Of a DNA stretch of 64,000 nucleotides, positions 32,567 to 41,707 are shown piece by piece. Position numbers and translations under genes: made by a program. This DNA is from Leclercia sp. S52 (GTDB taxonomy: Bacteria; Pseudomonadota; Gammaproteobacteria; Enterobacterales; Enterobacteriaceae): positions 4,154,001 through 4,218,000 of the forward strand of contig NZ_CP152474.1 in assembly GCF_039727615.1 (NCBI RefSeq), in the 5' to 3' direction. The notes under the pieces are model-generated. The model ran no database searches. It saw nothing but the letters and a program-made list of their open reading frames with translations, and was not told the DNA's origin. Each line of letters begins with the position of its first letter. The stretch's first letter is position 1.

Positions 32567-33214
32567 ATGACAATTAAAATGGTGGTTGCGGATGAGCATA
32601 CCGTGATCCGCCGGGGGATCTGCGCCATGATCGCCGATAACGCCTCTCTGGCGCTCTCTTTCTGTGGCGAAGCGGCTTCGACCGGCGAGCTTATGGCCTT
32701 GCTGGCACGCGAATCTCCCGACATTTTGCTGTTGGGCTACACGCTGCGGGACCCGCAGAACGGCATGGAGGGACTGGCGCTGGTGAAGTGGCTGACGCGT
32801 CACTACCCGGCGCTGCAGGTGATGATGCTCTCGCCCGATACCAACCCGCTGCTGATCCGCCTCGCGCTGGAAGCGGGCGCGAAAGCCTGGCTCAGCCGCC
32901 ACAGCGATGAAAAGATCCTCAGTCAGGCGTTACAGTCGGTGATCGAGGGCGAGGTATACGTCGAGCGCACCCTGATGAACGCTCTGTTTAAAGGCGGGAA
33001 AATGACGAACGAGGCGCTGTCCGCCCGGGAGACCGACGTGCTGCGCTTGATCTGCAAGGGATTAAGCCTGACGGATATCTCACGGCGCATGCATCTGAGC
33101 ATTAAAACCGTGAGCGCCCATAAAATGCGGGCGATGGACAAGCTGGGGGTGAAGAACAGCTGCCAGCTCTACTGCCTGTTAGCGAAAACCCGGATGTTTG
33201 ATATCGCACTCTGA
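32567..33214 (+). CDS. LuxR/RcsB-type response regulator with degenerate receiver
   Basis: 215 aa. An N-terminal receiver-like domain (1-120) and a C-terminal LuxR helix-turn-helix (about 145-205: LSARETDVLRLICKGLSLTD, then MHLSIKTVSAHKMRAM) resemble RcsB, BglJ and YjjQ. The acidic pair is D9-E10, but the phospho-acceptor Asp is Gly57 (DILLLGYTL), and the late Lys is also absent (AKAWLSRH). It is therefore unlikely to be switched by phosphorylation. It could act alone or as a partner of RcsB, as BglJ does. It is divergent from the protease gene with a 265 bp AT-rich gap, which makes that gene a possible target. Confidence 0.85.
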   Translation: MTIKMVVADEHTVIRRGICAMIADNASLALSFCGEAASTGELMALLARESPDILLLGYTLRDPQNGMEGLALVKWLTRHYPALQVMMLSPDTNPLLIRLALEAGAKAWLSRHSDEKILSQALQSVIEGEVYVERTLMNALFKGGKMTNEALSARETDVLRLICKGLSLTDISRRMHLSIKTVSAHKMRAMDKLGVKNSCQLYCLLAKTRMFDIAL

Positions 33215-33231
33215 CATCCGGGTCTCTTTCA

Positions 33232-34245
33232 TCAGGCGGCAGGCAGTTCCGCCAGCGGCCAGCGCGGACGCACGGAGACGCTCAGCTCTGCCGCGGCTTC
33301 AGGCTTCAGACGCACCATTCCGGCATAGGCGATCATCGCCCCGTTATCGGTACAAAACTCCGGACGAGCATAGAACACTTCACCGCGACGCTTTTGCATC
33401 ATCTCGGCAAGTTTTGCCCGCAGGGTACGGTTGGCGCTGACGCCACCCGCCATCACCAGACGCTTAAAGCCGGTCTGATCCAGGGCGCGTTTGCACTTGA
33501 TCATCAGCGTATCCACCACCGCATCCTCAAAGGCACGGGCGATATCGGCGCGGGTCTGATCGTCGTCATCATTATTACGGATGGTATTCGCCGCGAAGGT
33601 TTTCAGGCCGGAGAAGCTGAAATCCAGACCCGGACGATCGGTCATCGGACGCGGGAAGACAAAGCGCCCTTCCGTGCCCTGAGAGGCCATTTTCGACAGC
33701 ATCGGGCCGCCCGGGTAATCGAGCCCCAGCAGCTTGGCGGTTTTGTCGAAGGCTTCTCCCGCCGCATCGTCAATGGACTCGCCCAGCAGTTCGTACTGGC
33801 CAATGCCGGTGACGCTGATCAGTTGGGTATGGCCGCCGGAAACCAGCAGCGCCACGAACGGAAACTCCGGTGGATTGTCTTCCAGCATCGGCGCCAGCAG
33901 GTGCCCTTCCATATGGTGAACCGGGATTGCCGGGACATCCCACGCGAACGCCAGCGAGCGGCCAATGGTCGCGCCGACCAGCAGCGCGCCGACCAGACCC
34001 GGACCGGCCGTGTAGGCCACGGCGTCGATATCTTTTGCCGTTAATCCCGCCTCTTTTAGCGCCGCCTGAATCAACGGCACCGTTTTGCGCACATGGTCGC
34101 GGGAGGCCAGCTCCGGCACCACGCCGCCGTAGTCAGCATGTAATTTCACCTGACTATACAGTTGGTTGGCGACCAGCCCTTTTTCATCATCGTAAATCGC
34201 GATGCCGGTTTCATCGCAGGATGTTTCAATACCCAGTACACGCAT
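33232..34245 (-). CDS. tsaD: tRNA N6-adenosine threonylcarbamoyltransferase TsaD
   Basis: 337 aa, the E. coli length. With TsaB, TsaC and TsaE it makes t6A37 in tRNAs that read ANN codons. [19 protein letters not shown] at the start, the metal-binding HMEGHLLAP (about 111-119), VSGGHTQLI and the nucleotide loop [13 protein letters not shown] are all present. Divergent from rpsU, as in E. coli. Confidence 0.98.
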   Translation of the reverse strand: MRVLGIETSCDETGIAIYDDEKGLVANQLYSQVKLHADYGGVVPELASRDHVRKTVPLIQAALKEAGLTAKDIDAVAYTAGPGLVGALLVGATIGRSLAFAWDVPAIPVHHMEGHLLAPMLEDNPPEFPFVALLVSGGHTQLISVTGIGQYELLGESIDDAAGEAFDKTAKLLGLDYPGGPMLSKMASQGTEGRFVFPRPMTDRPGLDFSFSGLKTFAANTIRNNDDDDQTRADIARAFEDAVVDTLMIKCKRALDQTGFKRLVMAGGVSANRTLRAKLAEMMQKRRGEVFYARPEFCTDNGAMIAYAGMVRLKPEAAAELSVSVRPRWPLAELPAA

Positions 34246-34427
34246 GACTTGTTTTACCTCACTCAGATACCGCGCAGTGTAGAGCCTGGGCGGGTTGATG
34301 TAAAACTTTCCTCACCCCTGGAGTTCTCTTCGTGTATACTCCTCACCCTTATAAAAGTCCCTTTCAAAAACGGCCGCGGTGCTTTACAAAGCAGCAGCAA
34401 TTGCAGTAAAATTCCGCACCATTTTGA

Positions 34428-34697
<270 letters not shown>

Positions 34698-34700
34698 TCT

Positions 34701-34721
34701 TTTGAGGACGCACGTCCTCAA
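34701..34721 (+). terminator. rpsU-dnaG intercistronic stem-loop
   Basis: TTGAGGAC-GCAC-GTCCTCAA directly after rpsU. In E. coli a partial terminator here makes S21 more abundant than primase. A second stem around 34744-34775 (GGCCGTGC...GCGCGGC) may contribute. Confidence 0.7.
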
Positions 34722-34805
34722 TTGTCAGACAGAGTAATAGTCGTAAGGCCGTGCTTCCGGAAGGAATGCGCGGCTTGTTTTCGTTTATGAATCAGGATTT
34801 ACACA

Positions 34806-34918
34806 AAATCATTCACACTGTATCAAGGCGGCAAGTGAGTGAATCCCCGGAGCTTACTTAAGTAAGTGACAGGGGTGAACGAGCGCAGCCAACGCAGAGA
34901 CAGTTTGAAGGATGAAGT
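34806..34918. repeat. ERIC (IRU) element between rpsU and dnaG
   Basis: The central block GTGAATCCCCGGAGCTTACT followed by TAAGTAAGTGACAGGGGTGA matches the ERIC core (the targets of the classical ERIC1R/ERIC2 primers). Ends AAATCATTCACACTGTATCA and CAGTTTGAAGGATGAAGTG form the outer inverted repeat. It ends only 15 bp before the dnaG start. Confidence 0.92.
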
Positions 34919-34933
34919 GTAATCACGGGGCCT

Positions 34934-36679
34934 ATGGCTGGACGAATCCCACGCGTATTTATCAATGATCTGCTGGCAAGAACCGACATCGTCGATCTCA
35001 TCGACGCGCGGGTAAAGCTGAAGAAGCAGGGCAAGAACTACCACGCGTGCTGTCCATTCCATAACGAAAAAACCCCCTCTTTCACCGTGAACGGTGAAAA
35101 GCAGTTCTACCACTGCTTCGGCTGTGGTGCGCACGGCAACGCCGTCGACTTTTTGATGAACTACGACAAGCTCGAGTTCGTTGAAACCGTCGAAGAGCTG
35201 GCTGCCATGCACAACCTTGAAGTGCCGTATGAAGCAGGCAGTGGGCCAAGTCAGATAGAGCGTCATCAACGACAAACGCTGTATCAACTGATGGACGGCC
35301 TGAACTCGTTTTACCAACAGTCTCTTAAGCACTCTGCGGCTGAGCCTGCGCGTCAGTATCTGAACAAGCGCGGACTGAGCGACGATGTCATTGCGCGTTT
35401 CGCTATCGGTTACGCCCCTCCCGGCTGGGATAACGTGTTAAAGCGTTTTGGCGGCAATAGCGAAGATCGTAAATCCCTCATCGACGCGGGCATGCTGGTC
35501 ACTAATGACAAGGGACGTAGCTATGACCGCTTCCGCGAGCGGGTGATGTTCCCCATTCGCGACAAGCGTGGCCGGGTGATTGGTTTTGGTGGCCGCGTGC
35601 TGGGCGATGCCCTGCCGAAATACCTTAACTCCCCGGAAACCGATATTTTCCATAAGGGCCGCCAGCTGTATGGCCTGTATGAAGCCCAGCAGGATAACGC
35701 TGAACCGCAGCGCCTGCTGGTGGTCGAAGGCTATATGGATGTGGTGGCGCTGGCGCAGTTCGACATTAATTATGCCGTTGCGTCTTTGGGCACCTCCACC
35801 ACCGCCGACCATATTCAGCTGCTGTTTCGGGTGACCAACACCGTGGTCTGCTGTTACGACGGCGACCGGGCCGGACGCGAAGCCGCCTGGCGCGCACTGG
35901 AAACGGCGCTGCCTTATATGACCGACGGGCGTCAGTTACGCTTTATGTTCCTGCCGGACGGCGAAGACCCGGATACGCTGGTGCGTAAAGAGGGCAAAGC
36001 GGCATTTGAAGCGCGGATGGAGCAGGCTCAGCCGCTCTCCACGTTTCTGTTTAACAGCCTGATGCCGCAGGTGGATTTGAGCACCCCGGATGGTCGTGCC
36101 CAGCTGAGCACGCTGGCCTTACCGCTGATTACGCAAGTGCCCGGCGAAACGTTGCGCATCTATCTGCGTCAGGAGCTGGGCAAGAAGCTCGGCATTCTGG
36201 ATGACAGTCAGCTTGAACGTTTAATGCCAAAGCTGGCGGATAGCGGAGCGGCTCGCCCGGCGCCACAGCTAAAACGCACAACCATGCGTATACTGATAGG
36301 ACTGCTGGTGCAAAACCCGGAGCTGGCACCGAAAGTGCCTTCTCTGGCGGGTCTGGACCACGAAAAGCTGCCTGGACTTGGCTTATTTGCTGAACTGGTC
36401 AACACTTGTCTCTCACAGCCAGGTCTGACCACAGGGCAACTTTTAGAGCACTATCGCGGAACAAAAGCGTCCGCAACCCTTGAAAAACTGTCGATGTGGG
36501 ACGATATAGCAGATAAAGATATCGCTGAAGAGACCTTTACCGACTCGCTCAATCATATGTTTGATTCGATGCTTGAACTGCGCCAGGAAGAGTTGATTGC
36601 TCGCGAGCGCACACACGGTTTAAGCAGCGAAGAACGCCGGGAGCTCTGGATGATTAACCAGGAACTGGCGAAGAAGTAA
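34934..36679 (+). CDS. dnaG: DNA primase
   Basis: 581 aa, the E. coli length. Makes RNA primers at the replication fork. The N-terminal zinc domain has CPFHNEKTPSF and FHCFGCG-type CHC2 ligands (here YHCFGCGAHG) at about 40-65. The TOPRIM site VVEGYMDVVAL is near 265, with the following D-x-D in CYDGDRAG. The C-terminal helicase-binding domain runs from about 450. An ERIC element lies on each side of the gene. Confidence 0.99.
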   Translation: MAGRIPRVFINDLLARTDIVDLIDARVKLKKQGKNYHACCPFHNEKTPSFTVNGEKQFYHCFGCGAHGNAVDFLMNYDKLEFVETVEELAAMHNLEVPYEAGSGPSQIERHQRQTLYQLMDGLNSFYQQSLKHSAAEPARQYLNKRGLSDDVIARFAIGYAPPGWDNVLKRFGGNSEDRKSLIDAGMLVTNDKGRSYDRFRERVMFPIRDKRGRVIGFGGRVLGDALPKYLNSPETDIFHKGRQLYGLYEAQQDNAEPQRLLVVEGYMDVVALAQFDINYAVASLGTSTTADHIQLLFRVTNTVVCCYDGDRAGREAAWRALETALPYMTDGRQLRFMFLPDGEDPDTLVRKEGKAAFEARMEQAQPLSTFLFNSLMPQVDLSTPDGRAQLSTLALPLITQVPGETLRIYLRQELGKKLGILDDSQLERLMPKLADSGAARPAPQLKRTTMRILIGLLVQNPELAPKVPSLAGLDHEKLPGLGLFAELVNTCLSQPGLTTGQLLEHYRGTKASATLEKLSMWDDIADKDIAEETFTDSLNHMFDSMLELRQEELIARERTHGLSSEERRELWMINQELAKK

Positions 36680-36691
36680 AACAGAAAGACA

Positions 36692-36805
36692 AAATCATTC
36701 AAGTTGTATCAAGGCAGCAAGAGAGCGAATTCCTGGGAGTGTACATAAGTACATGACCAGGATGAGAGAACGCAGCTAACGCAGAAACAACTTGAAGGAT
36801 GAAGT
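36692..36805. repeat. ERIC (IRU) element between dnaG and rpoD
   Basis: AAATCATTCAAGTTGTATCA at the left and ACAACTTGAAGGATGAAGTA at the right form the outer inverted repeat; the core AGTGTACATAAGTACATGAC is a diverged ERIC centre. About 150 bp before the rpoD start. Confidence 0.88.
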
Positions 36806-36954
36806 ATTTAACGGCTTAAGTGCCGAATATCGTTCGGGTAGATCCCGACAGCCGCACTGAGAGGCAGCGGCACAAATACAAGTACGCCCTCGCTTTAAAG
36901 GTTGGCAGCCGTATCGCCGACACCAATCAAACGAATAAGTGTGGATACCGTCTT

Positions 36955-38799
36955 ATGGAGCAAAACCCGCAGTCACAGCTGAAACTTCTTGTCCAACGTG
37001 GTAAGGAGCAAGGCTATCTGACCTATGCCGAGGTCAATGACCATCTGCCGGAAGATATCGTCGACTCCGATCAGATCGAAGACATCATCCAAATGATCAA
37101 TGACATGGGTATTCAGGTGATGGAAGAAGCCCCTGATGCCGATGATCTGTTGCTTGCTGAAAACTCAAACAACACCGATGAAGATGCAGAAGAAGCTGCT
37201 GCACAGGTTCTGTCGAGCGTTGAGTCTGAAATCGGCCGCACGACGGACCCGGTGCGCATGTACATGCGTGAAATGGGAACCGTTGAACTGTTGACCCGCG
37301 AAGGCGAAATTGACATCGCTAAACGTATCGAAGACGGGATCAACCAGGTTCAGTGCTCTGTTGCCGAATACCCGGAAGCCATCACCTATCTGCTCGAGCA
37401 GTACGACCGCGTAGAAGCAGAAGAAGCGCGTCTGTCCGATCTGATCACCGGCTTTGTCGATCCGAACGCGGAAGAAGACATGGCGCCAACGGCGACGCAC
37501 GTCGGTTCTGAACTGTCTCAGGAAGAGATGGATGACGACGAAGACGAAGATGAGGAAGAAGACGACGACAGCGCGGACGATGACAACAGCATCGACCCTG
37601 AACTGGCGCGCGAGAAATTCGGTGAACTGCGTGCGCAGTACGAAGTCACCCGCGACACCATTAAAGCCAAAGGCCGTAGCCATGCTGCCGCTCAGGAAGA
37701 GATCCTGAAGCTTTCTGAAGTGTTCAAACAGTTCCGCCTGGTGCCAAAACAGTTCGATTACCTGGTTAACAGCATGCGCGTCATGATGGACCGCGTCCGT
37801 ACCCAGGAACGCATCATCATGAAAGTGTGCGTTGAACAGTGCAAAATGCCGAAGAAGAACTTCATCACCCTGTTCACCGGCAACGAAACCAGCGAAACCT
37901 GGTTCAACGCGGCTATCGCGATGAACAAGCCGTGGTCTGAAAAACTGCGTGATGTGGCTGACGACGTACACCGTGGCCTGCAGAAGCTGCAGCAGATTGA
38001 AGAAGAGACTGGCCTGACCATCGAGCAGGTAAAAGACATTAACCGTCGCATGTCCATCGGTGAAGCGAAAGCCCGCCGTGCGAAGAAAGAGATGGTTGAA
38101 GCGAACTTGCGTCTGGTTATCTCTATCGCCAAGAAATACACCAACCGTGGCCTGCAGTTCCTGGATCTGATCCAGGAAGGTAACATCGGTCTGATGAAAG
38201 CGGTTGATAAGTTCGAATACCGTCGTGGTTACAAGTTCTCCACCTACGCAACCTGGTGGATCCGCCAGGCAATTACCCGCTCTATCGCGGATCAGGCGCG
38301 CACCATCCGTATTCCGGTGCATATGATTGAGACCATCAACAAGCTCAACCGTATCTCCCGCCAGATGCTGCAGGAGATGGGCCGCGAGCCGACGCCAGAA
38401 GAGCTGGCCGAACGCATGCTAATGCCGGAAGACAAGATCCGTAAAGTGCTGAAGATCGCCAAAGAGCCCATCTCCATGGAAACGCCAATCGGCGACGATG
38501 AAGATTCGCATCTGGGTGATTTCATCGAGGACACCACCCTCGAGCTGCCGCTGGATTCTGCGACCACCGAGAGCCTGCGTGCCGCCACGCACGACGTGCT
38601 GGCTGGCCTGACCGCCCGTGAAGCGAAAGTCCTGCGTATGCGTTTCGGTATTGATATGAACACCGACCACACGCTGGAAGAAGTGGGTAAACAGTTCGAC
38701 GTGACCCGCGAACGTATCCGTCAGATCGAAGCGAAGGCGCTGCGTAAACTGCGCCACCCGAGCCGCTCTGAAGTGCTGCGTAGCTTCCTGGACGACTAA
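36955..38799 (+). CDS. rpoD: RNA polymerase sigma factor RpoD (sigma-70)
   Basis: 614 aa (E. coli 613). Primary sigma factor. [19 protein letters not shown] matches the known start, so I use ATG 36955 although the frame is open from 36820. Region 1.1 is acidic; the long [11 protein letters not shown] stretch of the non-conserved region is at about 195-210. Region 2.4 carries [15 protein letters not shown] and region 4.2 ends [20 protein letters not shown]. Confidence 0.99.
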   Translation: MEQNPQSQLKLLVQRGKEQGYLTYAEVNDHLPEDIVDSDQIEDIIQMINDMGIQVMEEAPDADDLLLAENSNNTDEDAEEAAAQVLSSVESEIGRTTDPVRMYMREMGTVELLTREGEIDIAKRIEDGINQVQCSVAEYPEAITYLLEQYDRVEAEEARLSDLITGFVDPNAEEDMAPTATHVGSELSQEEMDDDEDEDEEEDDDSADDDNSIDPELAREKFGELRAQYEVTRDTIKAKGRSHAAAQEEILKLSEVFKQFRLVPKQFDYLVNSMRVMMDRVRTQERIIMKVCVEQCKMPKKNFITLFTGNETSETWFNAAIAMNKPWSEKLRDVADDVHRGLQKLQQIEEETGLTIEQVKDINRRMSIGEAKARRAKKEMVEANLRLVISIAKKYTNRGLQFLDLIQEGNIGLMKAVDKFEYRRGYKFSTYATWWIRQAITRSIADQARTIRIPVHMIETINKLNRISRQMLQEMGREPTPEELAERMLMPEDKIRKVLKIAKEPISMETPIGDDEDSHLGDFIEDTTLELPLDSATTESLRAATHDVLAGLTAREAKVLRMRFGIDMNTDHTLEEVGKQFDVTRERIRQIEAKALRKLRHPSRSEVLRSFLDD

Positions 38800-38812
38800 C
38801 AGTCCTGAACGT

Positions 38813-38843
38813 AAAAAAAGCTCCCTACGGGGAGCTTTTTTTT
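38813..38843. terminator. terminator after rpoD
   Basis: AAAAAAAGCTCCC-TAC-GGGGAGCTTTTTTTT: strong stem with A and T tracts on both sides, ending the operon; it may also serve mug from the other side. Confidence 0.93.
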
Positions 38844-38867
38844 GGCTTTTTTCCCTCTTCCTGTAGC

Positions 38868-38932
38868 AAAAAAACGCCCGGCGGCGCTTTGCTTGCACGG
38901 GCCTACGGATCCCGTAGGCCGGACGAAGGCAA
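38868..38932. repeat. REP/BIME-type repeat
   Basis: ACGCCCGGCGGCGCTTTGCT, then GCCTACGGATCCCGTAGGCC, a perfect palindrome, then GGACGAAGGC. This is the same family as 1148-1238. Confidence 0.75.
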
Positions 38933-38938
38933 GGTTTT

Positions 38939-38985
38939 CTCCCTCTCCCTGTGGGAGAGGGCCGGGGTGAGGGCATCAGACCGCA
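38939..38985. repeat. dispersed palindromic repeat, copy 3
   Basis: CTCCCTCTCCCTGTGGGAGA followed by GGGCCGGGGTGAGGGCATCA. Same unit as at 9314 and 12583, here between convergent rpoD and mug. Confidence 0.8.
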
Positions 38986-38991
38986 CAGAAC

Positions 38992-39498
38992 CTAAAGCCC
39001 CCGCGTCACCAGCGCCTCATCCAGCTCCCGATACGCCTCCACCAGCTTCTCCACCGTTGCCCTGTTGAGCCCACTCGGATTAGGCAACACCCACACCTGG
39101 GTCACGCCGATGGTAATACTCTGCTTTCCCCACTGCACGCCCCGCTGGCTGAACGCCTGCTCGTAGGCCTGCTTACCCAGGATCGCCAGCGCCGCCGGCT
39201 GATAGTCCTCAATCTTCTTAATCAGTTCCCGCCCGCCGCTGCGCAGCTCATGCAGATTCACCTCGCTCGCCTGCACCGTCGGCCGCTCCACCAGCATGGT
39301 GATACCGCAGCGCGTATCCAGCAGCTGTTGCTCCTCTTCCGGCTTCAGAAGTTTGTCGGTAAACCCGGCCTGATAAATCACCTTCCAGAAGCGATTTCCC
39401 GGATGGGCAAAGTGAAAACCGGTATGGGCAGAGGACTTGCCCGGATTGATGCCACAGAACACCACCCTCAGGCCTGGCGCAAGGATGTCGTTGATCAT
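38992..39498 (-). CDS. mug: G/U mismatch-specific DNA glycosylase Mug
   Basis: 168 aa, the E. coli length. Removes uracil and ethenocytosine from mismatches. [11 protein letters not shown] at about 14-24 holds the catalytic Asn and phosphate loop, [11 protein letters not shown] binds the flipped base, and LPNPSGLNR is the second conserved loop. Convergent with rpoD, divergent from ileX. Confidence 0.97.
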   Translation of the reverse strand: MINDILAPGLRVVFCGINPGKSSAHTGFHFAHPGNRFWKVIYQAGFTDKLLKPEEEQQLLDTRCGITMLVERPTVQASEVNLHELRSGGRELIKKIEDYQPAALAILGKQAYEQAFSQRGVQWGKQSITIGVTQVWVLPNPSGLNRATVEKLVEAYRELDEALVTRGL

Positions 39499-39607
39499 GA
39501 TTACTCCCGCTTAATGGTTCAGGCTCTAAGTATAAGAGATTGAAAATGGGTTGTTTATAAAAACAGCAGGCAGGCGGGTATGTCTGGATTGCAGCGAGGA
39601 GTTACTT

Positions 39608-39613
39608 TATAAT
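39608..39613 (+). promoter_or_regulatory. -10 element of the ileX promoter
   Basis: TATAAT ends 10 bp before the mature tRNA 5' end, so transcription would start close to the tRNA. I see no strong -35 at the ideal distance (TGGATT-like sequence near 39585). Confidence 0.5.
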
Positions 39614-39623
39614 CCTCCGCCAC

Positions 39624-39699
39624 GGCCCCTTAGCTCAGTGGTTAGAGCAGGCGACTCATAATCGCTTGGTCGCTGGTTCAAGTCCAGCAGGGGCCACCA
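39624..39699 (+). tRNA. ileX: tRNA-Ile2 (anticodon CAU, lysidine-modified)
   Basis: A 76-nt cloverleaf: acceptor GGCCCCT pairs with AGGGGCC, D-arm TAGCTCAGTGGTTAGAGCA, anticodon loop CTCATAA with CAT, T-arm GGTTCAAGTCC, and encoded CCA. A CAU tRNA at the mug locus is E. coli ileX, whose C34 is changed to lysidine by TilS so that it reads AUA. The prophage begins directly after its 3' end. Confidence 0.95.
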
Positions 39700-39726
39700 A
39701 ATTTAAGCAGCAAATACATGCAGTTA

Positions 39727-39751
39727 GGCCACTCTCGCGAGTGGCCTTTTT
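39727..39751 (+). terminator. terminator downstream of ileX
   Basis: GGCCACTC-TCGC-GAGTGGCC followed by TTTTT. Confidence 0.85.
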
Positions 39752-39807
39752 GTTTTCCCAATCGCCGTTGGCAGCAAAATGGCAGCAGCTTTTTTTGTAG
39801 TGAAAAT

Positions 39808-39830
39808 AAAAAACCCGCTGTAGCGGGTTT
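39808..39830 (-). terminator. terminator after ogr
   Basis: On the reverse strand AAACCCGCTACAGCGGGTTT is followed by a T-rich tract, ending the leftward late transcript just beyond ogr. Confidence 0.8.
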
Positions 39831-39833
39831 CTC

Positions 39834-40052
39834 TTAAAAGCTCATGTGTCCTTGTCCACCACTTGAGGGATGCGGCGTGACCTGATTTATTAGGTTTGGA
39901 GCGGCGATAAAACGTACAACCGTTTCATGCGTTACAAAGGTAGCACCACAGTTGATATTCTGACACTGACAGTACCGCTCCTTTGTTTGATCGGATACCC
40001 GAAAGCTGCTCCGGGTATGTGCCGCGTGTCCGCATTTCGGGCAATTCATCAT
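39834..40052 (-). CDS. ogr: late gene activator Ogr/Delta family
   Basis: 72 aa, the length of P2 Ogr. Small zinc-binding activator that binds TGT-N12-ACA sites and touches the RNA polymerase alpha subunit to turn on phage late promoters. The four cysteines are in MMNCPKCGHA and YCQCQNINCGATF. I start at MMNCPKC because that matches Ogr; an upstream in-frame start at 40124 would add 24 residues with no homology. Lies next to the attachment end, as in P2. Confidence 0.93.
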   Translation of the reverse strand: MMNCPKCGHAAHTRSSFRVSDQTKERYCQCQNINCGATFVTHETVVRFIAAPNLINQVTPHPSSGGQGHMSF

Positions 40053-40120
40053 TTCCGTTCTCTCCGCTCCAGCCCCTGCAATCACACAATGATACACTAA
40101 CTTCCATTTTGTGAACAAAC

Positions 40121-41222
40121 TCATTCCATTTCTAAATCATCAATTTTCACCTCAAGCTCCAAACTGGTAACAAAGCCGTTATCCGGGCTGATGGTGTGCG
40201 TCAACGTTGTTATGGTCCATTCCGCGTCATCTATTGGCTGCTTAAATCCGCTGACCTTCACCGGCATTTCCGTATAGAGATCGGCCCTGCCTTCTGCGAG
40301 CAGCAGGGAAAACGAAGCCACCCCGCGCTGCAGCCGTTCCCACTGCATTTTCGCAGCCCGTTCAGCGTTAGCCCTATTTGCATAGGTCCGGTTAAGTACC
40401 AACACATTTTCATCCGTACCGACCAGGTAATCCCCCCTGTTTAGCCTCCGGCTCCTTTGGTTTCGTGGTCTTCCTGGGGCGGCGCTTAACTTTCGTCGTT
40501 TCCTTTTTCTTTGGCTCCCGGGTATGCAGCCAGCTGGCAATAACGCCGGTATAAGCGCCACGGTCTGCAAGGGTGAAACGGTGGCCGTCACCATCCTTTC
40601 GCGTGATGGTCACAACCGGCAGCGGCTTTCCGCTTGCCGTTCTCCCCTGCCCCTGCCGGATAAACAGCAGATTGCCACTTTTGACTGATGCTATAGCCCC
40701 GTACTGACGCGCTAGCTTCATCAGAAAACTTGCGTCGCTTTCGTTCGTCTGGTCCAAGTGATCCAGTGGCCGGTCTGACAGGTCCTGCCCGATAGCCATT
40801 TGCAGATTATGGCGGGTGGCGATTTCCCTGATAACGTCCCCCACGGTTGTCTGATGCCAGGACTTTTCACGGCGGATATTCAGGGTTGTGCGGAAATCAG
40901 CACTGCGGGCGCGAATGGTGAGGCGATCAGGCGCGCCGCTGTGTTCAATTTCATCAACTGTAAACGCCCCTTTAGGGAAAAGCGGCTGGCCTTCCCACCC
41001 CAGCGCAAACTGAATCACCGCACCGCGACGCGGCAGGACAATCTGCCCGTCCGCATCATCCAGTTCCAGATCAAGCTGGTCCGCTTCAAAGCCCCGGTTA
41101 TCGGTGAGCGTCACACCCATCAGGCGGTTATTCAGTGCAGTTGTAACATCCTTACCTTCGATAACGATACTGAAGGCCGGGCTTTTTCCGTACAGGCTAA
41201 GGAGTTCAGAACTGAAATTCAC
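40121..41222 (-). pseudogene. P2 gpD-like tail protein, frameshifted by one extra base
   Basis: Late control/baseplate hub protein of the gpD family (P2 gpD 387 aa), equivalent to the T4 gp27 hub. The first frame runs from MNFSSELLSLYGKSP to about residue 260 and breaks at a run of six C on the plus strand (40432-40437). The other frame resumes as GDYLVGTDENVLVLNRTYAN and ends KIDDLEME. Dropping one base gives 366 aa with a continuous fold: hub core, ALADRG region and Lys-rich linker (KKKETTKVKRRPRK). Its start overlaps the end of U. Probably intact in the real genome. Confidence 0.9.
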
Positions 41223-41704
41223 TGCAGCAACCCTCCAACCGTATTAGTAATATTCCCTATCGCTGACGATGCGGAGTCTTTCAGGTTACTGAGCTGATCA
41301 TTCAGGCTGCCGAACATATCGGACAGCGATTCATCCACCCGTTTGAGCGTCAGCGTAAACTCAATCCGCCGTGGCATCCCGCTTTCGAAAAACTCCGTCT
41401 TTGTCTGGCTCAGGCCCTCAATCACAAACATGCCGTATATAGTCCCGCTACCCTCAATCAGGGGCCATGCCTTGCCCTGTTCCGCCATCTGCTCCAGCGC
41501 CAGTAGAGACAGCCTGCCCCCGGTTATTTCCGGCAGCAGGACGCCGGACAGCGTCAGCGAGTCGTTGTCCGGGCCAAGAAACTGCGTTGACGGGCGGCGA
41601 TTGATGCGGCTGTTAACCGCATGCCGCCAGTTGCGCTGATACTGCAGCTCCTGATACGGCACCGTGCGCAGCATGAAAACGTATAGCCCCAGCACCATCA
41701 TCAT
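41219..41704 (-). CDS. P2 gpU-like tail terminator/tail protein
   Basis: 161 aa. gpU family (P2 gpU 159 aa), required for tail completion. MMMVLGLYVFMLRTVPYQEL, SGVLLPEITGG and GMFVIEGLSQTKTEFFE follow gpU. Overlaps D by 4 bp. Its ATG also overlaps the end of T if the T stop is the TGA at 41703-41701 (see T). Confidence 0.93.
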   Translation of the reverse strand: MMMVLGLYVFMLRTVPYQELQYQRNWRHAVNSRINRRPSTQFLGPDNDSLTLSGVLLPEITGGRLSLLALEQMAEQGKAWPLIEGSGTIYGMFVIEGLSQTKTEFFESGMPRRIEFTLTLKRVDESLSDMFGSLNDQLSNLKDSASSAIGNITNTVGGLLQ

Positions 41705-41707
41705 GAT

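Larger units (their letters stand above)
39690..39833. other. prophage left boundary region (attL inferred)
   Basis: The P2-like genes start just after the encoded CCA of ileX, so the attachment core should lie in the tRNA 3' half and be duplicated at the far end outside this window. The gap holds the terminator at 39727 and short direct repeats (TTGGCAGCAAAATGGCAGCA near 39769) that could be integrase arm sites. The exact core cannot be set without the other end or an empty-site sequence. Confidence 0.55.

Noticed and set aside
36820..36954. Upstream extension of rpoD
   Set aside because: The frame is open but the 45 added residues are not found in RpoD; MEQNPQSQ is the known start.
37165..38322. 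Long reverse-strand frame of 385 codons opposite rpoD
   Set aside because: Shadow of the rpoD coding strand; no ribosome site and no recognisable protein.
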